Both the position numbers and the translations under genes were made by a program. The notes under the pieces were generated by a model. The model made no database searches and was not told the DNA's origin. It was given only the letters and a program-made list of their open reading frames with translations. A stretch of 64,000 nt of DNA from Novosphingobium subterraneum (lineage in GTDB: Bacteria > Pseudomonadota > Alphaproteobacteria > Sphingomonadales > Sphingomonadaceae), in the NCBI RefSeq assembly GCF_000807925.1, contig NZ_JRVC01000010.1, positions 62,001 to 126,000 on the forward strand, written 5' to 3'. Numbering within the stretch: the stretch's first letter is position 1; every line of letters starts with the position of its first letter. Below are positions 7,959 to 16,594 of the stretch, in pieces.

Positions 7959-9103
7959 TGAACCTGACGTACACTCCAGAACAGCAGGCATTTCGCGCAG
8001 AGGTTCGCGCGTGGCTGGAAGCGCATGTGCCGAAGCAACCGCTCGAGCATTACGACGCGACGCGCGAGGGTTTCGAGGCGCACCGGCAATGGGAAGCGAC
8101 GCTGAAGAGCGGCGACTGGGGCATGGTGACCTGGCCCAAGGAATACGGCGGGCGCGGGCTCGACCTGATCCAGTGGCTGATCTTCGAGGAAGAGTATTAC
8201 CGTGCCGGAGCGCCGGGCCGCGTCAACCAGAACGGCATTTTCCTGCTCGGCCCGACGCTGATGGAATTCGGCACGCACGAACAGAAGCAGCGTTTCCTGC
8301 CGCCGATGGCGAGCGGCGAGGAAATCTGGGCGCAGGCCTGGTCCGAACCGCAGGCGGGGTCCGACCTTGCCGGAGTGCGGGCGACCGCCGTTCGTGAGGG
8401 CGACGAATACGTGCTCAACGGCCACAAGATATGGTCGAGCCGCGCCGCCTTTGCCGACTGGGCCTTCGGCCTGTTCCGCGAGCCGGGCAGCGAGCGGCAC
8501 AAGGGGATGAGCCTGATCTTCTTCCGGCTGGATCAGGAAGGCGTCACCCGCAACCCGATCCGCAAGATCAACGGGCATGTGGGCTTTGCCGAGATCTTCC
8601 TCGACAACGTGCGCGTGCCTGCGTTCAACCGCCTGGGCGACGAGGGGCAGGGCTGGCACATCTGCATGGCGACCGCAGGGTTCGAGCGCGGGTTGATGCT
8701 GCGTAGCCCGGCGCGCTTCCAGGAAGCTGCTGCTGCGCTGGCGGCGCTGTGGCAGAGCCGCAAGGACAGCTGCGATCCAGCGCTGGAGGCGGACGTGGTG
8801 CGCGCGCACATGAATGCGGAGGCCTATGCGCTCAACATCTACCAGACCGCATCGCGGCTGATGGCGGGCGCGAAGATCGGGCCGGAGGCTTCGACCAACA
8901 AGATCTTCTGGTCGGAGATGGACATCCACCTTCACGAGACCGCGCTGGCTATCCTCGGGGCCGAGGCCGAGCTGCTGCCGCCTACTGGTGAGCACGAATG
9001 GCTCGACGACTACATCTTCTCGCTGGCCGGGCCGATCTATGCCGGGTCGAACGAGATCCAGCGCAACATCATTGCCGAGCGCATGCTCGGCCTGCCGCGC
9101 TGA
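7958..9103 (+). CDS. Acyl-CoA dehydrogenase, full-length subunit (FadE31-like)
   Basis: A 381-residue acyl-CoA dehydrogenase with N-terminal helical, middle beta (W-S-E-P-Q-A-G-S-D-L) and C-terminal helical domains. In the C-terminal motif the usual catalytic Y-E-G-T reads Y-A-G-S-N-E-I-Q, so the standard glutamate base is missing at that position. Similar changes are seen in steroid-type dehydrogenases that work as mixed complexes. It is followed 14 bp later by a shorter FadE, and the two probably form one enzyme, as FadE31 does with FadE32/33 in mycobacteria (inference). Likely substrate: a CoA ester formed after C- and D-ring opening. Confidence 0.85.
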   Translation: MNLTYTPEQQAFRAEVRAWLEAHVPKQPLEHYDATREGFEAHRQWEATLKSGDWGMVTWPKEYGGRGLDLIQWLIFEEEYYRAGAPGRVNQNGIFLLGPTLMEFGTHEQKQRFLPPMASGEEIWAQAWSEPQAGSDLAGVRATAVREGDEYVLNGHKIWSSRAAFADWAFGLFREPGSERHKGMSLIFFRLDQEGVTRNPIRKINGHVGFAEIFLDNVRVPAFNRLGDEGQGWHICMATAGFERGLMLRSPARFQEAAAALAALWQSRKDSCDPALEADVVRAHMNAEAYALNIYQTASRLMAGAKIGPEASTNKIFWSEMDIHLHETALAILGAEAELLPPTGEHEWLDDYIFSLAGPIYAGSNEIQRNIIAERMLGLPR

Positions 9104-9117
9104 GGAGGGACGGGCAC

Positions 9118-10149
9118 ATGGACTTCACCCTCAACGACGAACAGCTGATGTTTGCCGAGACGGCACGGACGCTTCTGGGCGATACCTGCACGCCGGATCA
9201 TTGGCACAAGATGATGGAACAGGGCGTGGCCTTCGATGCCGCGCGCTGGGCGCAGATCGTCGAGAACGGCTTTACCCTGCTGCTCCTGCCCGAAGCTGCT
9301 GGCGGCATGGGGCTGACCGAACTGGACCTTGCCCTTATCGCCATCGAGGCGGGCTATGTGGCGCTGCCTGAACCTCTGGCGGAAAGCGCCGGTGTTGGCG
9401 CGCCTTTGCTGGCCAGCCTTGCGCCGGATCATCCGCTCCTGGCCGATCCGGCGGCGATCATCGCGGTGGCCCCGGCGATCAATCCGGTCGTCGCCAATGC
9501 CGGCATTGCTGCGGCGATCCTGATCGAGAAGGACGGACGGGCCTTCCTCGCCAAGCCGGACCAGGTGACGCTCACGCCTGCCGAGACCATCGATCCGTTC
9601 CGCCGCCTGTTCCGCATCGAATGGGACGAGAGCAACACCGAGGATCTAGGCCCTGCCGACTGGACGCTGGCGCTGGACCGCGCGTCGCTGTTCGCGGCGG
9701 CGCAGGGGCTGGGGCTGGCGCAGCGGGCGGTCGATCTGGCGGTCGCCTATGCCAAGGACCGCATGCAGTTCGGCAAGCCGATCGGATCGTACCAGGCGGT
9801 GAAGCACCACCTTGCCAGCGCGCAGACCGCGATCGAGTTCGCGCGGCCGGTCGTGCTCGCTGCTGCGGCCGAGATCGGACACGCCGACATTCATTCGCGG
9901 GCGCGGGTGTCCGAGGCGAAGATCGTTGCACTGGAAGCGGCCGAGAAGGCCGCGCGAGCTTCGATCCAGGTCCATGGCGCGATGGGCTATTCCTGGGAAG
10001 TGGACGTGCACCTGTTCCTCAAGCGCGCGCTGGCGCTGAAGGCGGCGTGGGGCACGCCCGCCTTCCATCGCAGCCGCATTGCCACGCGCATCTTCACCCA
10101 GCCGCTTGGCGCCGACCAGACCTTTGCACGCGAGACTGAACATGCCTGA
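9118..10149 (+). CDS. Acyl-CoA dehydrogenase, short subunit (FadE32/33-like)
   Basis: A 343-residue acyl-CoA dehydrogenase-family protein starting D-F-T-L-N-D-E-Q-L-M-F. The middle domain is reduced, and the C-terminal domain keeps the flavin/CoA helices (D-R-M-Q-F-G-K-P-I-G-S-Y-Q-A and V-H-G-A-M-G-Y-S-W-E). It lacks the final Y-x-G-x-x-x-I-Q segment of its upstream partner, as expected for the smaller half of a heteromeric dehydrogenase. ATG 9118 has GAGGAGGGA upstream and gives the natural N-terminus. The 3' end overlaps fadA6 by 8 nt. Confidence 0.84.
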   Translation: MDFTLNDEQLMFAETARTLLGDTCTPDHWHKMMEQGVAFDAARWAQIVENGFTLLLLPEAAGGMGLTELDLALIAIEAGYVALPEPLAESAGVGAPLLASLAPDHPLLADPAAIIAVAPAINPVVANAGIAAAILIEKDGRAFLAKPDQVTLTPAETIDPFRRLFRIEWDESNTEDLGPADWTLALDRASLFAAAQGLGLAQRAVDLAVAYAKDRMQFGKPIGSYQAVKHHLASAQTAIEFARPVVLAAAAEIGHADIHSRARVSEAKIVALEAAEKAARASIQVHGAMGYSWEVDVHLFLKRALALKAAWGTPAFHRSRIATRIFTQPLGADQTFARETEHA

Positions 10150-11293
10150 AGCCTATATCGTCGATGCCGTGCGCGCGCCTGTCGGGCGCAAGAAGGGCAG
10201 CCTTGCCCACCTCCACCCAGCCGACCTTGCCGCGCATCCCATCCGCGAACTGATGGCGCGGCACGACTTCGACCCGGCGCTGGTCGAGGACGTGGTGTGG
10301 GGCTGCACCGAAACGATCGGCGGGCAGGCGGGCGACATTGGCCGCACGGCGTGGCTGGTCGCTGGCCTTGCCGAGGACGTGCCGGGCGTGACCATCGATC
10401 GCCAGTGTGGCTCTGCCCAGCAGGCAGTCCACTTCGCCGCACAGGGCGTGATGAGCGGCACGCAGGACATTGTCGTGGCCGGTGGCAGCCAGGCGATGAA
10501 CCGCATTCCGATCATGGCGGCGATGACCGCTGGCGCTGCCTATGGCTTCGAAAGTCCGTTCATCGGCGCCAGGGGCTGGGACGCGCGCTATGGCGACGAG
10601 GAAGTGAACCAGATCCGCTCGGCCGAGATGATTGCCGAGAAGTGGAACATCAGCCGCGAGGAAATGGACGCTTTCGCCTATGAGAGCCACCGCCGTGCGC
10701 AGCATGCGACCGAGCAGGGCTGGTTCAGGAACGAGATCGTGCCGCTGGAGGGGCTGGACCGCGACGAGACGATCCGTCCTGGCACGACGCTGGAAGGCCT
10801 CGCCTTGCTCAATCCGGTGCGCGAGGGCGGGCGGATCACAGCGGGCAATGCCAGCCAGAATTCCGATTGTGCGGCTGCGCTGCTGATCGTCAGCGAGCGG
10901 GCGCTGAAGGAGCACAACCTCAAGCCGCGCGCGCGCATTCACCACATGTCGGTGCGGGCCGACAATCCGGTGTGGATGCTGACGGGGCCAATACCGGCGA
11001 CGCGCTATGCCATGCACAAATCGGGCATGAAGCTCTCCGACATCGACCTGTTCGAATGCAACGAGGCTTTCGCTTCGGTGCCGATGGCGTGGATGAAGGA
11101 ACTCGATATCCCGCATGAGAAGGTCAACGTGGCGGGTGGCGCGATTGCGCTGGGCCATCCAATTGGATCGACAGGCGCCAAGCTGATGACGACGCTGCTC
11201 AACTCGCTTGAGCGCACCGGTGGCCGTTATGGGCTGCAGACGATGTGCGAAGGCGGTGGGCAGGCCAACGTCACGATCATCGAGCGGCTCTGA
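10142..11293 (+). CDS. fadA6: Steroid C/D-ring beta-ketoacyl-CoA thiolase FadA6
   Basis: A 383-residue thiolase with nucleophile Cys89 (D-R-Q-C-G-S), His339 (A-L-G-H-P-I-G) and Cys369 (Q-T-M-C-E-G-G-G). FadA6 carries out thiolysis of a keto-diacid CoA intermediate late in the perhydroindane (HIP) pathway. The ends (E-A-Y-I-V-D-A-V-R and A-N-V-T-I-I-E-R-L) and the interior R-Y-G-D-x-E agree with mycobacterial FadA6 by memory. ATG 10142 overlaps the end of the upstream dehydrogenase. A second, different thiolase lies in the same operon at 16595. Confidence 0.88.
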   Translation: MPEAYIVDAVRAPVGRKKGSLAHLHPADLAAHPIRELMARHDFDPALVEDVVWGCTETIGGQAGDIGRTAWLVAGLAEDVPGVTIDRQCGSAQQAVHFAAQGVMSGTQDIVVAGGSQAMNRIPIMAAMTAGAAYGFESPFIGARGWDARYGDEEVNQIRSAEMIAEKWNISREEMDAFAYESHRRAQHATEQGWFRNEIVPLEGLDRDETIRPGTTLEGLALLNPVREGGRITAGNASQNSDCAAALLIVSERALKEHNLKPRARIHHMSVRADNPVWMLTGPIPATRYAMHKSGMKLSDIDLFECNEAFASVPMAWMKELDIPHEKVNVAGGAIALGHPIGSTGAKLMTTLLNSLERTGGRYGLQTMCEGGGQANVTIIERL

Positions 11294-11295
11294 CC

Positions 11296-11736
11296 ATGCA
11301 CGCCGCCACCGCCATTACCAACCTGCTCTACCGCTACGCGGGACTGATGGACGCTGGGCAGCTCGATGAGGTTGCCGCGATGTTCGATCATGCGCGCGTC
11401 ACCTTGGGCGGCGGGCGTGTGGTGGAAGGTGGGGCTGCGATGCTGGAGCAGTGGCGCGCCTTCGTGCGCATCCATCCTTGCGGCACGCCGCGCACGCGGC
11501 ACGTGATCACCAACCCGATCATTGAGATCGACGAGGCGGCGGGCACGGCGAGCTGCCGTTCGGTCTACACCGTGTTCCAGCAGACCCCGGAACTGCCGCT
11601 GCAGGCAATCGCATCGGGGCGCTATCACGATACGTTTGAATGCGTTGGCGGAACCTGGCGCTTCGCCACGCGCGACTATTCAATGCTCGATTACATCGGC
11701 GACCTTTCGCAGCACCTGCTGCTGCCGGTTGGCTGA
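11296..11736 (+). CDS. SnoaL-like/NTF2-fold protein
   Basis: A 146-residue protein with the alpha+beta cone pattern of the SnoaL-like family: N-terminal helices with Y-R-Y-A-G-L-M-D-A-G, then A-A-M-F-D-H-A and a beta sheet ending W-R-F-A-T-R-D-Y. Members are often isomerases, dehydratases or ring-modifying enzymes on polycyclic substrates. No specific reaction can be assigned. The start ATG 11296 lies immediately after the fadA6 stop at 11293. Co-transcription with fadA6 and the downstream SDR implies a steroid intermediate as ligand. Confidence 0.7.
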   Translation: MHAATAITNLLYRYAGLMDAGQLDEVAAMFDHARVTLGGGRVVEGGAAMLEQWRAFVRIHPCGTPRTRHVITNPIIEIDEAAGTASCRSVYTVFQQTPELPLQAIASGRYHDTFECVGGTWRFATRDYSMLDYIGDLSQHLLLPVG

Positions 11737-11757
11737 AGCACTTCACAGGAGACACAA

Positions 11758-12675
11758 GTGGGCATCTGCGGCGGTATCTGTAATGGGCGCACTGTCATCA
11801 TCACCGGCGCCGCGCGCGGGCTGGGCCGCGCCTATGCGCTGGCCTTTGCCGCCGAGGGCGCGAATGTGGTGGTCAACGACATCGGCACGTCGCTGGGCGG
11901 TGAGGGCCGCGATACCAGCGCGGCTGACGCGGTGGTGGCCGAGATCAAGGCGGCGGGCGGCAAGGCCATCGCCAACTACGAGGACATCACCGACTGGGAT
12001 GCGGCAGGACGGATCGTGCAGGCCGCGCTCGACGCCTTCGGTGACCTGCATGTGGTGGTAAACAATGCCGGCATCGTGCGCGACCGCATGTTCGTTTCGG
12101 CAACGCTGGAAGAGTGGGACGCGACGATGCACGTCCACCTGCGCGGCCACTTCTGCCTTGCGCGCCACGCCGTGAACTACTGGCGGGCCAAGCAGAAGGA
12201 CGGGCGCGATCCCGATGCGCGGATCATCAATACCTCGAGCGGGGCCGGGCTGCAGGGCTCGATCGCGCAGGCGGCCTATTCGACAGCCAAGGGCGGCATC
12301 GCCTCGCTGACGCTGGTGCAGGCGGCAGAGCTGGGGCGCTATGGCATCACTGCCAATGCACTGGCCCCATCTGCGCGCACCCGCATGACCGAGCAGGCTT
12401 TTGCCGAGAAGATGGCGACCGAGGGCCAGGCCTTCGACGTGATGGACCCCGCCAATGTCGCGCCGACGGTCGTGTGGCTCGGCAGCAGCGCAAGCCGCGA
12501 TGTGACCGGGTGCGTCTTCGAACTCGAAGGTGGCAAGATCATGCTGGAGGACGGCTGGCGCGAGGGTCCGGTGGTGGACAAGGGCGCGAAGTGGGAGCCT
12601 GCCGAAGTTGGCGATGCCGTGGCGAAGCTGATCGCAGCGCGCGTGCCGCCGCGGAAAGTGTGGGGTGCGGCCTAA
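11758..12675 (+). CDS. SDR, hydroxyacyl-CoA dehydrogenase-like
   Basis: A 305-residue SDR with TGAARGLG at 16-23, N-N-A-G-I-V-R-D-R, and the catalytic S-S-G...Y-S-T-A-K-G-G set. The V-V-N-D-I-G-T segment after the second strand and the long C-terminal tail resemble the dehydrogenase part of 17-beta-HSD4/multifunctional enzymes, suggesting oxidation of a 3-hydroxyacyl-CoA. It starts with GTG at 11758, with CACAGGAGACAC upstream providing AGGAG. It is followed by the shorter acyl-CoA dehydrogenase after a 50 bp gap, the longest within this stretch of the operon. Confidence 0.78.
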   Translation: MGICGGICNGRTVIITGAARGLGRAYALAFAAEGANVVVNDIGTSLGGEGRDTSAADAVVAEIKAAGGKAIANYEDITDWDAAGRIVQAALDAFGDLHVVVNNAGIVRDRMFVSATLEEWDATMHVHLRGHFCLARHAVNYWRAKQKDGRDPDARIINTSSGAGLQGSIAQAAYSTAKGGIASLTLVQAAELGRYGITANALAPSARTRMTEQAFAEKMATEGQAFDVMDPANVAPTVVWLGSSASRDVTGCVFELEGGKIMLEDGWREGPVVDKGAKWEPAEVGDAVAKLIAARVPPRKVWGAA

Positions 12676-12725
12676 AGGCCGCGGGGTATGGGGCACGGCC
12701 TGAAGGCCCGGACGGAGTAGAGACG

Positions 12726-13781
12726 ATGGAATTTGCCTTCACCGACGAACAGGCGATGATCGCCGAGACCGTGCGCGGCTTCTTTGCCGAGAACGCGACG
12801 AGCGAGCGCACGCGAAAGGCCATGGCGGCCGACGGGATCGACCGCGAGTTGTGGTCGTCGTTCGCGACCGAGCTTGGCCTTGCCGGGATTGGCCTGCCTG
12901 AGGAACATGGCGGCGCAGGCCTTGGCATGGTCGAGATGGCGCTGGTGGCCGAGGCTGCGGGGGCGCAGGTGGCGGCGCTGCCGCTGCTGGGCCACGTAAT
13001 GATCGGGCAGGCCATTGCGCGTGGGGGTTCCGAGGCGCAGAAGGCGGAATGGTTGCCGCGCCTTGCTGCGGGCGAGTTGATCGCGACGGCGGCGTGGGCT
13101 CCGCAGCTGGCCGTGGAGGATGCCCGGATTTCGGGTACGTTCCCGTTCCTGCCGCATGGCGCTTCGGCTGATCTGCTGCTGGTCCATTCGGGCAGCGATG
13201 CGTGGATCGTCGACCTCAAGGGCGCTGGTGTGAGTGTGCAGGCGCACGTCACGATGGACCAGACCCGGCCTTTTGCCACGGCGACGCTCGATGGCGCGCA
13301 GGGCGAGCAGCTTGCTGATGGCGATGCGGCAATTGCCGGGGCGCTGGCCGCCGGGTGGATCTGCCTTGCCGCCGAGGCGCTGGGCGGAGCGCAGGCGACG
13401 CTGGATCGGACCGTGGCCTATTCCAAGGAGCGGGTGCAGTTCGGGCGGCAGATCGGCTCGTTCCAGGCCTACAAGCACCGTCTTGCCGACATGATGATCG
13501 AGATCGAGCAGGCGCGCTCGGCGGTCTACTGGGCGGCCTGTGCGGTGGATGAGGGTTCGGACGAGGCGCAGGTCGCGCTGCATTCGGCCAAGGCGTTCTG
13601 CGCCGACACCTTCTTCATGTGCGCCGGCAACATGATCCAGCTGCACGGCGGCATCGGCTTTACCTGGGAACATGACGCGCACTTGTTCTTCAAGCGCGCC
13701 CGTTCGATCCAGACGCTGCTTGGCGATGGCCAGTGGCATCGCGAGCAGGTCGCCTCGGCGGTTCTCGGGGCGGCTGCATGA
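12726..13781 (+). CDS. Acyl-CoA dehydrogenase, short subunit of second FadE pair
   Basis: A 351-residue acyl-CoA dehydrogenase-family protein (M-E-F-A-F-T-D-E-Q-A-M-I) with the reduced middle domain of the smaller partner type. The C-terminal helices R-V-Q-F-G-R-Q-I-G-S-F-Q-A and L-H-G-G-I-G-F-T-W-E are present. ATG 12726 is the natural start, although the frame is open far upstream inside the preceding SDR gene in another phase. The 3' end overlaps fadE30 by 4 nt (ATGA), so the two subunits are probably made in equal amounts and act together (inference). Confidence 0.84.
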   Translation: MEFAFTDEQAMIAETVRGFFAENATSERTRKAMAADGIDRELWSSFATELGLAGIGLPEEHGGAGLGMVEMALVAEAAGAQVAALPLLGHVMIGQAIARGGSEAQKAEWLPRLAAGELIATAAWAPQLAVEDARISGTFPFLPHGASADLLLVHSGSDAWIVDLKGAGVSVQAHVTMDQTRPFATATLDGAQGEQLADGDAAIAGALAAGWICLAAEALGGAQATLDRTVAYSKERVQFGRQIGSFQAYKHRLADMMIEIEQARSAVYWAACAVDEGSDEAQVALHSAKAFCADTFFMCAGNMIQLHGGIGFTWEHDAHLFFKRARSIQTLLGDGQWHREQVASAVLGAAA

Positions 13782-14956
13782 AGCTCGGCTTTTCGCCCGC
13801 TGACGAAGCCTTTCGCGCAGAGTGCGCGGAGTGGCTGCAGGCGGAAATGACCGGGGAATTCGCCGACATTCGCGGCATCCCCAACCTGTGCGACGCAATC
13901 CCGCGCCGCAAGGAATGGGAGCAGCGGCTGGGGGAGGCGGGGTGGAGCTGCATCGGCTGGCCGCGCGAATGGGGCGGGCGCGATGCGACCATCGCCCAGC
14001 AGGTGATCTTCGCCGAGGAATATGCGCGGGCTGGCGCCCCCAATCGGATCAACCACATCGGCGTGGAACTGGCCGGGCCGACGATCCTTGCCTTCGGGTC
14101 CGAGGAGCAGAAGGCGAGGTACCTGCCCGAAATCGCGGCAGGTCGGCAGATCTGGTGCCAGGGCTATTCGGAGCCGAATGCCGGTTCCGACCTTGCCAAC
14201 GTGAAGACCAAGGCGCGGTTGGAAGATGGTGAGTGGGTGGTCAACGGCCAGAAGGTCTGGACAAGCCTCGCGCATTATTCGGACATGATCTTCGTTGTCG
14301 CGCGCAGCGAGGACGGCTCGGCGGGCCCCAAGGGACTGTCGTTCCTGTTGATGGACATGGACCAGCCAGGCATCGAGGTGCGCCCGATCCGCCAGATCAA
14401 CGGCGAGGCCGAGTTCAACGAGACTTTCCTCACTGACGCGCGCTGTGCCGCCGATGCCATGCTGGGCGCGGCGGGCGAGGGGTGGAAGGTCGCGATGGCG
14501 CTGCTGGCGTTCGAGCGCGGGGTTTCGACGCTGGGCCAGCAGATGCAGTTCAGGAACGAACTCGACGCCGTGATCGATGCGGCCAAGGCCAACGGAAAGG
14601 CTGCCGTTCCGGTGATCCGCCAGAAGATTGCGCGGGCCGAGATCGGCCTTCGCCTGATGCGCTACGGCGCGCTGCGGATGCTTTCGGGCACGGACCTTGC
14701 CGCCATCGACGGTGCGGCGCTGACCTACAAGATCCAGTGGGCGACTTGGCGGCGTGACCTTGGCGAGCTGGGCATGGAAGTGCTCGGACAGGCCGGGGAA
14801 GTCGCGTCCGGTGACCATTACTCCTGGCCGACGTTGCCCAACCTGTTTCTCTTCAGCCGCTCCGACACGATCTACGGCGGCACCAACCAGATCCAGCGCA
14901 ACCTGATCGCCGAGCGCGGTCTGGGGCTACCGCGCGAACCGAGAGGTCAAGCATGA
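13778..14956 (+). CDS. fadE30: Acyl-CoA dehydrogenase FadE30
   Basis: A 392-residue acyl-CoA dehydrogenase closely resembling mycobacterial FadE30, which introduces the double bond in the propionyl side chain of the HIP-CoA intermediate. Shared signatures are E-Y-A-R-A-x-A-P, W-C-Q-G-Y-S-E-P-x-A-G-S-D-L-A, E-R-G-V-S-T-L-G-Q-Q and D-T-I-Y-G-G-T-N-Q-I-Q. The Y-E-G-T glutamate is replaced by Gly here too. It lies directly before ipdF with a 4-nt overlap, the same pair that neighbours in mycobacteria (Rv3559c/Rv3560c). Confidence 0.87.
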   Translation: MKLGFSPADEAFRAECAEWLQAEMTGEFADIRGIPNLCDAIPRRKEWEQRLGEAGWSCIGWPREWGGRDATIAQQVIFAEEYARAGAPNRINHIGVELAGPTILAFGSEEQKARYLPEIAAGRQIWCQGYSEPNAGSDLANVKTKARLEDGEWVVNGQKVWTSLAHYSDMIFVVARSEDGSAGPKGLSFLLMDMDQPGIEVRPIRQINGEAEFNETFLTDARCAADAMLGAAGEGWKVAMALLAFERGVSTLGQQMQFRNELDAVIDAAKANGKAAVPVIRQKIARAEIGLRLMRYGALRMLSGTDLAAIDGAALTYKIQWATWRRDLGELGMEVLGQAGEVASGDHYSWPTLPNLFLFSRSDTIYGGTNQIQRNLIAERGLGLPREPRGQA

Positions 14957-15738
14957 GCGTTCCCGTTCCTCCCTATCCGACGCCCATGGGCATGCTGAAG
15001 GGCAAGACGGTGGTTGTCACCGCCGCTGCCGGGACCGGCATCGGCTTTGCGGTGGCGAAGCGGGCCGCAGAAGAGGGCGCGCGTCTGCTGATCAGCGACT
15101 TTCACGAGCGTCGTCTGGGCGAAGCGGCCGATCGCATTGCCGCCGAAGTGGGGTGCGAACGCCCGTTCACGCAGGTGTGTGACGTGACCAGCGAGGCGCA
15201 GGTTCAGGATCTGCGCGATGCCTCGCTGGAGGCGCTGGGATCGGTCGACGTGCTGATCAACAACGCCGGCCTTGGCGGCGAAGTGGACGTGGTCGACATG
15301 ACCGACGAACAGTGGAGCCGCGTTCTTGACGTGACGCTGACCAGCCTGTTTCGCATGACGCGGGCGTTCCTGCCTTCGATGTATGCGGCGAAGAGCGGAG
15401 TGATGGTCAACAACGCCTCGGTGCTGGGCTGGCGCGCGCAGCGGGGCCAAGCGCACTATGCCGCGGCGAAAGCGGGCGTGATGGCCTTCACCCGCTGTGC
15501 CGCACTGGAAGCGGCGGACCATGGCGTGCGCATCAATGCGGTGGCGCCGAGCCTGGCGATGCATCCGTTCCTTGCCAAGGTGACGACAGAAGAGCGCCTT
15601 GCCGAGCTGGTCAAGACCGAAGCCTACGGGCGCCCCGCCGAGGTGTGGGAAGTGGCCAATGTCATGCTGTTCCTGGCCTCGGACCTTTCCTCCTACATGA
15701 CCGGCGAGATCGTCCCGGTATCGAGCCAGAGGGCCTGA
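14953..15738 (+). CDS. ipdF: SDR IpdF, 5-hydroxy HIP-CoA-type dehydrogenase
   Basis: A 261-residue SDR with the unusual cofactor loop T-A-A-A-G-T-G-I-G instead of TGxxxGxG, followed by I-S-D-F-H-E-R-R-L-G-E. N-N-A-G-L-G-G and V-N-N-A-S-V-L-G-W-R-A-Q...H-Y-A-A-A-K-A-G complete the active site. These are the same peculiarities as in mycobacterial IpdF, which oxidises the ring hydroxyl on the C/D-ring CoA thioester before IpdC/EchA20 act. The ATG at 14953 overlaps the fadE30 stop by 4 nt. Confidence 0.88.
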   Translation: MSVPVPPYPTPMGMLKGKTVVVTAAAGTGIGFAVAKRAAEEGARLLISDFHERRLGEAADRIAAEVGCERPFTQVCDVTSEAQVQDLRDASLEALGSVDVLINNAGLGGEVDVVDMTDEQWSRVLDVTLTSLFRMTRAFLPSMYAAKSGVMVNNASVLGWRAQRGQAHYAAAKAGVMAFTRCAALEAADHGVRINAVAPSLAMHPFLAKVTTEERLAELVKTEAYGRPAEVWEVANVMLFLASDLSSYMTGEIVPVSSQRA

Positions 15739-15740
15739 CC

Positions 15741-16208
15741 GTGGCGGTGGTGTTCGAGAAACCGGCCGACCTGCTTGGCAAGGAAGGCACGCAACTGCCG
15801 CCGACCGAGTGGCTTCTGGTCGATCAGGAGCGGGTCAACGGGTTTGCCGATGTCACGGGCGATCACCAGTGGATCCACGTCGATGTCGAGCGTGCCAAGG
15901 CCGGACCGTTCGGCGGGACGATCGTGCATGGCTACCTGACGATGAGCCTCGTCAATTACTTCCTCCCCCAGCTGATCGAGGTGCGCGGGTTTGCCCATGC
16001 GGTGAACGTCGGCGCGGACCGCTTGCGCTTCCTCTCGCCGGTGAAGGTTGGCAGCCGCATCCGGGGTGCAGGCGAAATCGTCTCGGTCGAGGAGGTCAAG
16101 GGCGCGATCCAGTCAGTCGTGCGCGTCACCGTCGAGATCGAGGGGCAGGACAGGCCAGCCTGCGTGCTCGATACAATCAGCCGCTATTTTCCGGAGCAAG
16201 TGCGATGA
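15741..16208 (+). CDS. MaoC-type (R)-enoyl-CoA hydratase
   Basis: A 155-residue single hot-dog-fold hydratase. The R-hydratase motif is clear: F-A-D-V-T-G-D-H-Q-W-I-H with catalytic Asp41 and His46, then G-P-F-G-G-T-I-V-H-G. It would hydrate a trans-2-enoyl-CoA of the steroid pathway, the step after FadE30 or the later dehydrogenases. GTG at 15741 is the first in-frame start after the ipdF stop. The stop overlaps the start of the ketosteroid isomerase gene by 4 nt. Confidence 0.82.
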   Translation: MAVVFEKPADLLGKEGTQLPPTEWLLVDQERVNGFADVTGDHQWIHVDVERAKAGPFGGTIVHGYLTMSLVNYFLPQLIEVRGFAHAVNVGADRLRFLSPVKVGSRIRGAGEIVSVEEVKGAIQSVVRVTVEIEGQDRPACVLDTISRYFPEQVR

Positions 16209-16582
16209 CCGATCCCAAGGTGATGGAAGCCGCCGTTCACGAATATGTTGCCGCGTTCGATGCAGGCGCGCCTGAACGGGTTGCCGCGCTGTTCGCGGAA
16301 GATGCCACGGTCGAAGACCCGGTGGGGACCGAACCCAAGGTCGGGCAGGCGGCGATCCTCGAATTCTATACGGCCTCGATGCAGACAGGCGCGAAGCTCA
16401 GGCTTGAAGGGCCGGTGCGCGTGTGCGGGCCTTATGCGGCGTTCGCGTTCTCGGTCCTGCTCAACCTTGGCGGCAAGGACATGCGCGTCGATGTGATCGA
16501 CACCTTCAAGTTCAACGATGACGGCAAGGTCGTCGAGATGCGGGCCTATTTTGGGCCGACCAACATGCACGGATTTTCCTGA
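16205..16582 (+). CDS. ksi: Delta5-3-ketosteroid isomerase
   Basis: A 125-residue NTF2-fold protein with the complete ketosteroid isomerase active site in the numbering of the Comamonas enzyme: Tyr14 (H-E-Y-V-A-A), Asp38 (V-E-D-P-V-G) and Asp99 (D-V-I-D-T-F). Overall length and the flanking blocks (A-L-F-A-E-D-A-T-V-E-D-P-V-G, Y-F-G-P-T-N-M-H) also match. It moves the delta5 double bond to delta4 in 3-keto steroids, an early step, even though it sits among late C/D-ring genes. The ATG at 16205 overlaps the MaoC stop by 4 nt. Confidence 0.92.
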   Translation: MTDPKVMEAAVHEYVAAFDAGAPERVAALFAEDATVEDPVGTEPKVGQAAILEFYTASMQTGAKLRLEGPVRVCGPYAAFAFSVLLNLGGKDMRVDVIDTFKFNDDGKVVEMRAYFGPTNMHGFS

Positions 16583-16594
16583 GAGGACGCAAAC

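Noticed and set aside
5997-7991. A 664-codon open frame on the minus strand
   Set aside because: It is antisense to ipdC and echA20; composition is His/Arg-rich with no recognisable domain.
12114-12725. An N-terminal extension of the acyl-CoA dehydrogenase at 12726
   Set aside because: It overlaps the preceding SDR in another phase; the family N-terminus begins at ATG 12726.
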